From Planotetraspora mira (GTDB taxonomy: Bacteria; Actinomycetota; Actinomycetes; Streptosporangiales; Streptosporangiaceae): 64,000 nucleotides of DNA. Both the position numbers and the translations under genes were made by a program. Positions 8,695 through 15,506 of the stretch are shown here, in pieces (position 1 is the stretch's first letter; each line of letters starts with the position of its first letter). The notes beneath the pieces were generated by a model, which worked only from the letters and a program-made list of their open reading frames with translations, searched no databases and was not told the DNA's origin. The stretch covers positions 1-64,000 of the forward strand of contig NZ_BOOO01000050.1 of the NCBI RefSeq assembly GCF_016863275.1, given 5' to 3'.

Positions 8695-8832
8695 TCAGGC
8701 CGCCCGGCCCGGTACGCCGAGGCGGAGGGCATCCGCTTCGCCTGCCACCGGTTCGGCACGGAGACCGGCGTCCCGCCGATACTGGTCCAAGACCTCGATG
8801 TGGCCGTGCGGGATGAGACCGTCGCCGTGTGA
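8695..8832 (+). pseudogene. Remnant of alpha/beta hydrolase N terminus
   Basis: In one frame, opened only by a stop codon at 8692-8694, the sequence reads RYAEAEGIRFACHRFGTETG and then VPPILVQDLD before degenerating and ending at TGA 8830. The first part matches the usual start of actinomycete alpha/beta hydrolases (YA...G.RFAYRRFG...GVPLLFLQ). There is no start codon, no nucleophile elbow and no catalytic His, so this is a fragment of about 40 codons. Together with the orphan operator just upstream it marks a lost TetR-hydrolase pair. Confidence 0.55.
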
Positions 8833-8871
8833 TCGATCGAGGCCGAATAGATTCCGACCGAGGAGGACCAT

Positions 8872-9255
8872 ATGACCAGCAAAGACGTCAGAGTGCCCGG
8901 CCCGGATCATCCGATCACCGTCGAGCCCAGCACCGATGAGATCGTCGTCTCCGTCGGCGGGCGGGTGGTCGCCTCCACGCGCGGCGCGCTGATCCTGCGC
9001 GAGGCGTCCTACCCTCCGGTCCACTACATCCCGGTCGAGGACGTCGACTTCGAGTTGCTGGAACGCACCGGCCACACGACCTACTGCCCCTACAAGGGCG
9101 AGTGCGGCTACTACAGCATCCCCTCCGGCGGGGAGAAGGCGGTCAACGCCGTGTGGCGCTACGAGGATCCCTATCCCGCGGTGGCCGCGATCAAGGACCA
9201 TGTCGCCTTCTACCCGGATCGGGTCGACGAGATCACCGTTCGCGCCGCCGCCTGA
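8872..9255 (+). CDS. DUF427 domain protein
   Basis: Protein of 127 residues that is essentially one DUF427 domain: PDHPITVEPSTDEIVVSVGGR, the central SYPPVHYIPVEDVDFELLERT and the signature TYCPYKGECGYYSI, ending near AFYPDRVDEITV. DUF427 proteins are small beta-rich proteins of unsettled function, common in actinomycetes. The ATG follows GAGGAGGA by a few bases. A strong hairpin at 9266-9297 closes the gene. Confidence 0.9.
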   Translation: MTSKDVRVPGPDHPITVEPSTDEIVVSVGGRVVASTRGALILREASYPPVHYIPVEDVDFELLERTGHTTYCPYKGECGYYSIPSGGEKAVNAVWRYEDPYPAVAAIKDHVAFYPDRVDEITVRAAA

Positions 9256-9265
9256 CCTCTCACCT

Positions 9266-9297
9266 GTGCCCAGGCGGGCGCGACGCCGCCTGGGCAC
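9266..9297. terminator. Bidirectional hairpin between convergent genes
   Basis: A perfect 12-base stem (GTGCCCAGGCGG and its complement) with an eight-base loop lies between the DUF427 stop at 9255 and the convergent sigma factor stop at 9313. No T tract follows, as is usual in GC-rich actinomycetes. Confidence 0.8.
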
Positions 9298-9312
9298 GTT
9301 CAGGATCGGTGT

Positions 9313-10194
9313 TCAGCGGATCCGGGTGAGCTTGTCGGGGTTGGTGACCGTGTAGATGTCGCGGACCTGGTCGCCCTCCGGGGTCAGGTCGACGACGAGG
9401 ACGGCGAAGGGCGCGTCGTCCACGAACACCACCGCGGAATGGTCGCCGTTGACCCGCCGGTAGCGGATGTCCAGCCCCTCGAACGGGTGGGCGGTGCGGG
9501 CGACGAGCAGCCGGGCGACCTTGTCACGGCCGTGGACGGGCCGCGGGCCCGCCGCCGTCGCCTTGCCTCCGCCGTCGGTCCACAGGGTCACCTCGGGAGC
9601 CAGGATCTCCAGCAGTGCGTCCAGGTCGCCGCCGAACGCGGCGGCGACGAACCGCTCGGTCACGCGCTGCTGCGTGCGGGAGTCGACCTCGTAGCGGGGA
9701 CGCCGGGCCTGGACGTGCTCGCGAGCGCGGTGCGCGAGCTGGCGGACCGCGGACGGGCTGCGGCCGAGCATGCCGGCGATCTCGGTATGGGCGTAGCCGA
9801 ACACCTCGTGCAGGACGAACACCGCCCGCTCCAGCGGGGTCAGGGTCTCCAGGACCACCAGGAGCGCCATCGACACCGACTCCGACCGCAGCGCGTCGTC
9901 GGCGGCGTCGCCCGAGGCGACGAGCGGCTCCGGCAGCCACTGCCCGACATAGGTCTCGCGGCGCCGGGTGAGGACGGTCTGGCGGGCCAGAGCCTGGTTC
10001 ACCGCGATCCGAACCAGATAGGCGCGCGGGTTGCCGATCCGGTCAGGGTCTCTGGACGCCCACGACAACCAGGTCTCCTGCAGCACGTCCTCGGTGTCGG
10101 CGACGCTGCCGAGCATGTTGTAGACGATGGAGAACAGCAGCTCACGATGGTCGGCGAACACGCGTGTCGCGCCGTCCTGCGAGGTGTCGGGCAT
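9313..10194 (-). CDS. sigJ: SigJ-like ECF RNA polymerase sigma factor
   Basis: Extracytoplasmic-function sigma factor of 293 residues. Region 2 lies at about residues 10-75 (RELLFSIVYNMLGSVADTEDVLQETWLSW), region 4 at about 115-165 (LTPLERAVFVLHEVFGYAHTEIAGMLGRS), and a SnoaL-like C-terminal domain at about 180-293 (FVAAAFGGDLDALLEILAPEVTLW). This sigma-plus-SnoaL architecture is typical of the SigJ (ECF41-like) group; the tail modulates promoter opening instead of a separate anti-sigma factor. ATG 10194 follows GAGGAG by seven bases; an upstream in-frame start at 10236 lies in the promoter. It is divergent from a three-gene operon, and both promoters share one motif, implying autoregulation and joint control. 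Confidence 0.88.
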   Translation of the reverse strand: MPDTSQDGATRVFADHRELLFSIVYNMLGSVADTEDVLQETWLSWASRDPDRIGNPRAYLVRIAVNQALARQTVLTRRRETYVGQWLPEPLVASGDAADDALRSESVSMALLVVLETLTPLERAVFVLHEVFGYAHTEIAGMLGRSPSAVRQLAHRAREHVQARRPRYEVDSRTQQRVTERFVAAAFGGDLDALLEILAPEVTLWTDGGGKATAAGPRPVHGRDKVARLLVARTAHPFEGLDIRYRRVNGDHSAVVFVDDAPFAVLVVDLTPEGDQVRDIYTVTNPDKLTRIR

Positions 10195-10226
10195 CGCGGT
10201 CTCCTCAGTGGTGCGGATGCCTCCTA

Positions 10227-10257
10227 AGAGAGGCACGGGCGGTCCCGGTGTGACATC
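10227..10257 (-). promoter_or_regulatory. Predicted SigJ-type promoter of the sigma factor gene
   Basis: On the leftward strand GATGTCACA (-35 core GTCACA at 10249-10254) is followed after exactly 16 bases by CTCTCT (10227-10232). The same two boxes with identical spacing occur on the other strand in front of the dehalogenase operon. The -35 core equals the GTCACA reported for mycobacterial SigJ, from memory of that literature; the -10 box differs from the reported one. It lies 32 bases upstream of the chosen start. Confidence 0.65.
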
Positions 10258-10329
10258 CGCCCGCGAATTGTGACCCGGATCTCATCCAGAACGCTGAGCC
10301 GTGCACGTCTCGACGACTTTTCGGACGCC

Positions 10330-10360
10330 GATGTCACACTCCGGCTGTCCAAGGCTCTCT
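10330..10360 (+). promoter_or_regulatory. Predicted SigJ-type promoter of the dehalogenase operon
   Basis: GATGTCACA (-35 core GTCACA at 10333-10338), then 16 bases, then CTCTCT at 10355-10360. It copies the motif in front of the divergent sigma factor gene, which argues that this operon is the direct target of that sigma factor. The leader to the ATG at 10422 would be about 55 bases. Confidence 0.65.
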
Positions 10361-10421
10361 CAGGATGCGACCCGCTCGCCGCGGACGATGCGGCGGGCCG
10401 ATCAGGAGAGCGAGACAAATC

Positions 10422-11435
10422 ATGACGGTGAACACATCGGACGGCAGTGCCGGCGCGTCCGCGGCGACATCGCGGCGCATGGACGTGCTGCGGACCCCGG
10501 ACGCGCGGTTCGAGGACCTGCCCGGCTATCCGTTCGAGCCGCATTACGTCGAGATCGACGCCGGCGACGCCGCAGGCACCCGGCTGCGCGTGCACTATCT
10601 GGACGAGCGCCCGGGCGATCCGGCGGAAGACTCCGGCGAGACGATCCTGTTGTTGCACGGAGAACCGACGTGGAGCTACCTCTACCGGAACGTCATACCG
10701 CCGCTCGTGGCGGCGGGACACCGCTGCGTCGCCCCCGACCTCATCGGGTTCGGCCGTTCCGACAAACCCGCGTCCCCCTTCGCGTACACCTACCAGAGCC
10801 ACGTCGACTGGCTGCGGGAGACCCTTTTCGACCGGCTCGACCTGCGGGACATCACGATGGTGTGCCACGACTGGGGCGGCCTGCTGGGGCTGCGCCTGCT
10901 GGCCGAGCACCCGGACCGGTTCCGCCGCGTGGTGGCGACCAACACCGTCCTCCACACGGGTGACCAGGGGGACATGGGCCCGTTCTACGTCCAGTGGCTG
11001 CAGTTCAGCCAGCGTGCCCACCCGTTCGAGCCGGGAGCGGTCGTCGAAAGGGGGACCGTCACCGATATCGACCCCGCGGTGCGCGCCGCGTATGACGCGC
11101 CCTTCCCCAGCGAGGACCACCTGCAGGGCGTCCGCCGCTTCCCCCTGCTCATCCCCATCTCGCCCGACGACGAGGCCGCCCCGGCGAACCGCAAGGCGTG
11201 GGAGGTGCTGGAAACCCTGCGGACACCGTTCCTGTGCGCGTTCAGCGACCGCGACCACGTCCTCGGCCAGGCCCACAAGCCGATGCGCGAGCGCATTCCC
11301 GGCGCGCAGGGGCGTCCGCACACCACCGTGACCGGCGCCGGCCACTTCGTCCAGGAGGACCAGGGGCCTCGGCTCGCCGCCGTCATCGACGACTTCATCC
11401 GCACGACCCGTCCCAGCGAAGGAGCATCGGCATGA
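10422..11435 (+). CDS. Haloalkane dehalogenase-like alpha/beta hydrolase
   Basis: Cytoplasmic alpha/beta hydrolase of 337 residues. LLHGEPTWSYLYR (about residues 77-89) is the oxyanion and first halide-binding motif. VCHDWGG places the nucleophile Asp at residue 150, where a serine would stand in an esterase. FSDRDHVLG offers the second acid and GAGHFVQED the catalytic His. These match haloalkane dehalogenases, which hydrolyse carbon-halogen bonds to alcohols; in soil actinomycetes the real substrate is often unknown. An AGGAGAG box lies about a dozen bases before the ATG. It is first of three genes, and its TGA overlaps the next ATG. Confidence 0.85.
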   Translation: MTVNTSDGSAGASAATSRRMDVLRTPDARFEDLPGYPFEPHYVEIDAGDAAGTRLRVHYLDERPGDPAEDSGETILLLHGEPTWSYLYRNVIPPLVAAGHRCVAPDLIGFGRSDKPASPFAYTYQSHVDWLRETLFDRLDLRDITMVCHDWGGLLGLRLLAEHPDRFRRVVATNTVLHTGDQGDMGPFYVQWLQFSQRAHPFEPGAVVERGTVTDIDPAVRAAYDAPFPSEDHLQGVRRFPLLIPISPDDEAAPANRKAWEVLETLRTPFLCAFSDRDHVLGQAHKPMRERIPGAQGRPHTTVTGAGHFVQEDQGPRLAAVIDDFIRTTRPSEGASA

Positions 11436-12298
11436 CCGTTCTCGTCACCGGAGCCACCGGCACCGTCGGCCGCCAGGTGGTCCGCCACCTGCTCGCATCC
11501 GGGCAGAAGGTACGGGCGCTGACCCGTCACCCCGCCACCGCCCGTCTTCCCGAAGGCGTGGAGGTGGTCGCCGGCGACCTCGCCGACGCCGCCACGCTGG
11601 AGCCCGCCTTCGACGGCGTCGCCGCCGCCCACCTGATCAATTTCGGCAGGGGATACCGGCCCCTGGGGAACGGGCAGGAGATCGTGGACCTCGCCCTGCG
11701 GGCCGGAGTCCGCGGCGTCACCGTCCTCGGTGGCTGGGAGACGGGCAGCCTGGAGCCCGCCGTACAGGCCAGTGCACTGAACTGGACCCTCCTGCGGCCG
11801 GTGGAGTTCATGGCCAACACGCTGACCGACTGGGGCGAGCCGCTGCGGAGCACCGGCGTCGTCCGCGAGCCGTACGGCGACAGGAAGAGCCCCCCGGTCC
11901 ACGAGTCCGACATCGGCGCGGTGGCCGCTGCGGCGCTAACCCAGGACGGCCACTCGGGGCAGGCGTACCACCTCACCGGGCCGGAGGTGGTGACTCCTCG
12001 CGACAAGGTCCGCATGCTCGCCGAGGCGACCGGCCGCGACCTGAGATTCGAGGAGCTCACGCCCGACCAGACGCGGCAGGAGTGGGTCGCGGAGGGCGGG
12101 CGGCCCGAGCGGCTCCTCTTCCAGGCGTTCCCTCCCGGGCTGGGCGACGCGGAGCTCGTGGAGACGCTCCTCCGGCTGTACGGCACGCCCAACGAACTCG
12201 GCACCACCGTCACCGGCGTCGTGGAGAAGGTCACCGGCCGCCCGGCGCTCACGTTCGCCGAGTGGGCGGCCGAGCACGCGGACGCGTTCCGGCCCTGA
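11432..12298 (+). CDS. NmrA-like NAD(P)-binding protein
   Basis: Atypical short-chain dehydrogenase of 288 residues. The N terminus has the dinucleotide motif VTGATGTVGRQVVRHLL, then the strand-2 end VRALTRHP and GDLADAATLEPAF; the middle holds TLLRPVEFMANTL. There is no Tyr-x3-Lys pair, which places it with the NmrA/HSCARG group of redox-sensing or quinone-reductase-like proteins. Its ATG overlaps the stop of the dehalogenase gene (ATGA), so translation is coupled. It probably works in the stress response governed by the divergent sigma factor. Confidence 0.85.
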   Translation: MTVLVTGATGTVGRQVVRHLLASGQKVRALTRHPATARLPEGVEVVAGDLADAATLEPAFDGVAAAHLINFGRGYRPLGNGQEIVDLALRAGVRGVTVLGGWETGSLEPAVQASALNWTLLRPVEFMANTLTDWGEPLRSTGVVREPYGDRKSPPVHESDIGAVAAAALTQDGHSGQAYHLTGPEVVTPRDKVRMLAEATGRDLRFEELTPDQTRQEWVAEGGRPERLLFQAFPPGLGDAELVETLLRLYGTPNELGTTVTGVVEKVTGRPALTFAEWAAEHADAFRP

Positions 12299-12333
12299 CC
12301 CGTAGAACATCCCCGAGTAGATCGGAAGGTCTC

Positions 12334-12930
12334 ATGAACACCTCATCGAAGCCAGGCTCCGCCCAGCCGAGCCGCTTCGCTCCGGGTGACATGGTCGCCC
12401 CGCGCGAGCTGACGTCGATCCGGTCGGAGCGGGTACTCCTGCCCGACCCCGGGTCCCTCGTCCACCTGCAGTTCCGGCGCTACGCAGGGTGCCCCATCTG
12501 CAACGTCCACCTCCGGACCGTGGCCCGGCGACACGACGAGATCGCCGCCGCGGGCATCCGCGAGATCGCGGTGTTCCACTCTCCCACGGAGGACATGCTG
12601 CCTCACCAGGGCGAGCTCCCCTTCGCCGCGGTCGCGGACCCGGACAAGAAGCTGTACGCCGAGTTCGGTGTGGAAGCGTCCCCGCGGGCCGTCCTGCACC
12701 CGCGGGCCTGGACCGCCCCGCTGAAGCCGCGAACCTACTCCGTCGTGATCCGCGGCATACGCGCCGGCGGGACGCCGTTCTCGACCGGGGGGCAGACCGT
12801 CCTCGGCCTGCCGGCGGACTTCCTCATCGGCCCCGACGGACGGGTTCGGGCCGTCAAGTACGGCAGGCACGCCGGTGACCAGTGGTCGGTCGACGAGCTC
12901 CTGCGTCTGGCAGGACAGTGCTCAAACTGA
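12334..12930 (+). CDS. Peroxiredoxin-like (AhpC/TSA family) protein
   Basis: Thioredoxin-fold protein of 198 residues. RRYAGCPICNVHLR (about residues 49-62) carries a CPIC motif in the peroxidatic-cysteine region of the AhpC/TSA superfamily, followed by AVFHSPTEDMLPHQGELPF and a late LPADFLIGPDGRVRAVKYG. This is the peroxiredoxin-like subfamily in which the usual PxxxTxxC is replaced by CxxC. A GGAAGG site precedes the ATG, 36 bases after the NmrA-like gene, so it is the last gene of the sigma-controlled operon and points to thiol or peroxide detoxification. Confidence 0.85.
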   Translation: MNTSSKPGSAQPSRFAPGDMVAPRELTSIRSERVLLPDPGSLVHLQFRRYAGCPICNVHLRTVARRHDEIAAAGIREIAVFHSPTEDMLPHQGELPFAAVADPDKKLYAEFGVEASPRAVLHPRAWTAPLKPRTYSVVIRGIRAGGTPFSTGGQTVLGLPADFLIGPDGRVRAVKYGRHAGDQWSVDELLRLAGQCSN

Positions 12931-12989
12931 CCAAGTGGGCGGCGCAAGGCGGGGCGTGGCCCTGATATCCGGCATCTTCCGGGAGGAGC

Positions 12990-13994
12990 TCACCCGGCGG
13001 TGAGGCCCAACTCCGCGAAGACGGCCCGATGGTCGGTGGCGGGGACGGTGTGAACGCTGAAATCCCTGACGGCCACGCCGGAGCTCACCATGACGTGATC
13101 GAGCGTCACGGTGGGGATGCCGAAGCCGTTGAAGTGCCACGGCTGGTACGGCCAGGTGGTCGTGAGGCCGTTCCCTGTGACCTCGGCGGCGTCGGAGTAC
13201 CCCTCGTCCAGCAGATGGCGGACCCGCGCGTGGTCGAGGGTGGCGTTGAAGTCGCCGGCCAGGACGCGTCTCGATCCGGCGGGTGAGGGGAGCGCCGCCA
13301 GGCCGTCCGCCCAGCACTGGTACCTGTCCTGGTAGCGCGGCGCGCAGGGGTGCACGGACACGATCTCGACCGGTTTCCCGTCAGGCGCGGTCCCGATGGC
13401 CCGCGCCTGCCCGAAGCCGCCGATGTCGATGGCCTGGCCCGGTGTGACGGGGAACCGGGTGTAGATCCCGGAACCGCCGGTGCCGGGCCGCGAGCGATCC
13501 ACCTTGTACGGCAGAAGCGTGCCGATCCCGGCCTCGTCCAGCCCGGCGGCGGCGGCCGGGGTCAGCTCCTGCAGGGTCAGCACATCGGGACGGAGACTCC
13601 GTACGAGATCGACCAGGGCGGACGGGGGCACCGCGCCGATCATCAGGTTGGAGGAGAGGATTCGCAGCGACGGCCCGCCTCCGTCCACGTCCGACGCCGT
13701 CGCCCGGGGCAGCACGCAGGCCGCGAGCACAGCGGTGACGACGAGGCTCGCGGCCAGGGCCGTCCACCGGCGCGAGACCAGCGCGACGATCGGTGCGACG
13801 GCCGACGCCAGTGCGACGTAAGGCGTGAAGCCGACGAGTTGCACCCAGCGGAAGTGCACGTCCGCGGGGATCGATCGGAGCACGGCCCAGATGGCGAACG
13901 GCGCCACCGTCAGCCAGGCGAGCACGCTCACCCGACGCCTCGGGCGGAGCTCAGAGCCGACCGGCGAGCCGTCCTGCTGTGCGACCACTGTCAC
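12990..13994 (-). CDS. Membrane-anchored endonuclease/exonuclease/phosphatase family protein
   Basis: Protein of 334 residues. The N-terminal 100 residues hold about three membrane helices (VLAWLTVAPFAIWAVL, VALASAVAPIVALVS, LAASLVVTAVLAACVL). The remainder is an EEP fold facing outward: LRILSSNLMIG, the metal-binding Glu in LTLQELTP, VSVHPCAP, GDFNATLDH and the final catalytic SDH-like motif VPATDHRAVFAEL. Such extracellular EEP proteins act as phosphodiesterases or nucleases. Start is GTG with a GGGGAG site. It is monocistronic and divergent neighbours give no clue to the substrate. Confidence 0.85.
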   Translation of the reverse strand: MTVVAQQDGSPVGSELRPRRRVSVLAWLTVAPFAIWAVLRSIPADVHFRWVQLVGFTPYVALASAVAPIVALVSRRWTALAASLVVTAVLAACVLPRATASDVDGGGPSLRILSSNLMIGAVPPSALVDLVRSLRPDVLTLQELTPAAAAGLDEAGIGTLLPYKVDRSRPGTGGSGIYTRFPVTPGQAIDIGGFGQARAIGTAPDGKPVEIVSVHPCAPRYQDRYQCWADGLAALPSPAGSRRVLAGDFNATLDHARVRHLLDEGYSDAAEVTGNGLTTTWPYQPWHFNGFGIPTVTLDHVMVSSGVAVRDFSVHTVPATDHRAVFAELGLTAG

Positions 13995-14046
13995 CCGGGA
14001 CTCCCCATCGGCTCGATCATGCTCGGCTGGGCAATCCTAGGGTGGT

Positions 14047-14436
14047 TCAGGTCGCGGCGGTCTCGCGATCGTGGCGCTCGCGGGCGGCCCGGATGTCGTC
14101 GCGGTGCGCGTTGGCCCACTCGTCCAGCGCGGTGAGCGGGCCCAGCAACGTCCGGCCGAGTTCGGTCAGCTCGTAGTCGACGCGTGGCGGCACGCTCGCG
14201 TGCACCGTCCGGCTGACCAGCCCGTCGCGGGCGAGCGCACGCAGAGTGTGCGTGAGCATGCGCTGGCTGATGCCCTCGATGGCGCGGCTCAGCTCGCTGA
14301 AGCGGTGCGTGCGCTGCCCGAGGAGCACCACGATCAGCACGCTCCACTTGTCGCCGACCCGGTCGAGGACGTCGCGGATGGGGCAGTCGTCCGTCAGCTG
14401 GATGGTGACAGGCACATCCGTGTGCGTGGGTGACAT
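14047..14436 (-). CDS. HxlR-family transcriptional regulator
   Basis: Winged-helix regulator of 129 residues: CPIRDVLDRVGDKWSVLIVVLLG is the HxlR signature with the redox-relevant Cys near residue 18, then RFSELSRAIEGISQRMLTHTLR (recognition helix) and the wing region VHASVPPRVDYELTELG. Cysteine-containing HxlR proteins often sense electrophiles or oxidants. It is divergent from a small Cys peptide gene and a DsbA-type oxidoreductase, and the spacer holds a long inverted repeat (14461-14499), so it very likely represses that pair and itself. Confidence 0.9.
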   Translation of the reverse strand: MSPTHTDVPVTIQLTDDCPIRDVLDRVGDKWSVLIVVLLGQRTHRFSELSRAIEGISQRMLTHTLRALARDGLVSRTVHASVPPRVDYELTELGRTLLGPLTALDEWANAHRDDIRAARERHDRETAAT

Positions 14437-14460
14437 GGAAGTGCCTCCTTACGATCGCCG

Positions 14461-14499
14461 TTATTGTGACTCATGATGGTGTTACACACAATAAGTAAC
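14461..14499. promoter_or_regulatory. Inverted repeats, likely HxlR operator
   Basis: TTATTGTG at 14461-14468 is mirrored perfectly by CACAATAA at 14487-14494. A second pair, GTTAC (14481-14485) and GTAAC (14495-14499), overlaps it. The site fills the spacer between the HxlR gene and the DsbA operon. Confidence 0.7.
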
Positions 14500-14511
14500 C
14501 AGGAGGGCTCG

Positions 14512-14685
14512 ATGAGCGCACCCGCCTCGCAGGAGGCTCCGCGACCGGAGGTCCCCGCCGCCGAGACGTCTCCCGAGACGTCCGATGGGGCGCGGCCACT
14601 CACGCGGCCGGTGTCGCACGCGCCGGGGCTGGTGGTGCTGGGCGCCGGGGACGCCGAGGCGTGCTCGGACGGAACCTGCTGGTGA
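14512..14685 (+). CDS. Small peptide with C-terminal CxxxxC, leader of DsbA operon
   Basis: A 57-residue product starting at ATG behind a strong AGGAGG. Residues 1-35 are Pro/Glu/Ala/Thr-rich and disordered-looking. The end reads VVLGAGDAEACSDGTCW, with two cysteines four residues apart just before a terminal Trp. Its stop (TGA 14683-14685) lies 14 bases before the chosen start of the DsbA-like gene and overlaps a possible GTG at 14682, so the two are cotranscribed and probably coupled. I know of no assigned function. A substrate, resolving partner or redox sensor for the oxidoreductase is conceivable, but that is inference. Confidence 0.7.
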   Translation: MSAPASQEAPRPEVPAAETSPETSDGARPLTRPVSHAPGLVVLGAGDAEACSDGTCW

Positions 14686-14699
14686 GCGAGGAGAGATCA

Positions 14700-15350
14700 G
14701 TGCGGGTCGAAGTGTGGTCCGATGTCGTGTGCCCGTGGTGCTACATCGGCAAGCGGCGGCTGGAGCGGGCGCTCGAGGGGTTCGAGCATGCCGGCGACGT
14801 CGAGGTGGAGTGGCGCAGTTTCCAGCTGGATCCGTCGCACCCCAAGGGCGTCAGGCAGCCGGTCTACAAGGCCCTCGCCGAGAAGATGGGCGGTTCGACG
14901 GCGCAGATCCGCGCGATGACCGACCGGGTGAAGGCGCTGGCGGCGGAGGAGGGGCTCGAGTACGACTTCGAGCACTCCATCTCGGTCAACACGTTCGACG
15001 CCCACCGCCTGACCCATCTGGCGAAGGCGCACGGCCTGGGCGCGGAGACGCACGAGCGGCTCATGCGGGCCCAGCTCATCGAGGGTGAGACGCTCGACGA
15101 TGTGGACACGCTCGTCCGGCTGGCCGCCGAGGTGGGCGTCCCCGCCGATGAGGCGCGGCGGGTGCTGGAGGGAGACGACTACACCCGGGACGTCGAGGAG
15201 GACATCCGCGAGGCCCGGATGCTCGGCGCGAACGGTGTGCCGTTCTTCGTGCTCGACCGCGCGTACGGCGTCTCGGGGGCCCAGCCCGTCGAGATGTTCC
15301 TGTCCGCGCTCCGCACGGCCTACGAACACGAGGACACCCCGGCCCGCTGA
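14700..15350 (+). CDS. DsbA-family (FrnE-like) oxidoreductase
   Basis: Cytoplasmic thioredoxin-fold protein of 216 residues. The active site is VVCPWCYIGKRRLE with Cys11 and Cys14, typical of FrnE/HCCA isomerase-like DsbA proteins. Other family marks are WRSFQLDP near residue 45, NTFDAHRLTHLA near 98 and NGVPFFVLDRAYGVSGAQP near 180. Start is GTG 14700 after GAGGAG; the GTG at 14682 would add six residues. No signal peptide is present, so it acts in the cytosol, probably in disulfide or polyketide-quinone chemistry. It is the second gene of an HxlR-controlled unit with the small Cys peptide. Confidence 0.9.
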   Translation: MRVEVWSDVVCPWCYIGKRRLERALEGFEHAGDVEVEWRSFQLDPSHPKGVRQPVYKALAEKMGGSTAQIRAMTDRVKALAAEEGLEYDFEHSISVNTFDAHRLTHLAKAHGLGAETHERLMRAQLIEGETLDDVDTLVRLAAEVGVPADEARRVLEGDDYTRDVEEDIREARMLGANGVPFFVLDRAYGVSGAQPVEMFLSALRTAYEHEDTPAR

Positions 15351-15377
15351 CGACGTCCCGGGCCTCGCGAAGCCGGG

Positions 15378-15401
15378 GCGGCGGCCGTGTGAGGCCGCCG
15401 C
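15378..15401 (+). terminator. Hairpin after the DsbA-like gene
   Basis: A nine-base perfect stem (GCGGCGGCC with GGCCGCCGC) and six-base loop, 28 bases after the stop codon, with no T tract. Confidence 0.55.
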
Positions 15402-15429
15402 ACCGGCCACGAGACATGGTCGTGGGCGG

Positions 15430-15474
15430 CGTCCCGCGTCCCGGCGTCCCGCGTCCCGGCGTCCCGCGTCCCGG
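15430..15474. repeat. Three perfect tandem copies of a 15-base unit
   Basis: The unit CGTCCCGCGTCCCGG is repeated three times without change. It lies in the spacer between the DsbA-like gene and a convergent hypothetical gene. Likely a slippage-generated minisatellite. Confidence 0.85.
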
Positions 15475-15506
15475 GGCTGACGGGCATGGCCGGGCGCCGA
15501 GGCGAA

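Noticed and set aside
7000-9000. Integrated element boundaries or tRNA attachment site
   Set aside because: No tRNA, integrase, transposase or flanking direct repeat is visible here or elsewhere in the window.
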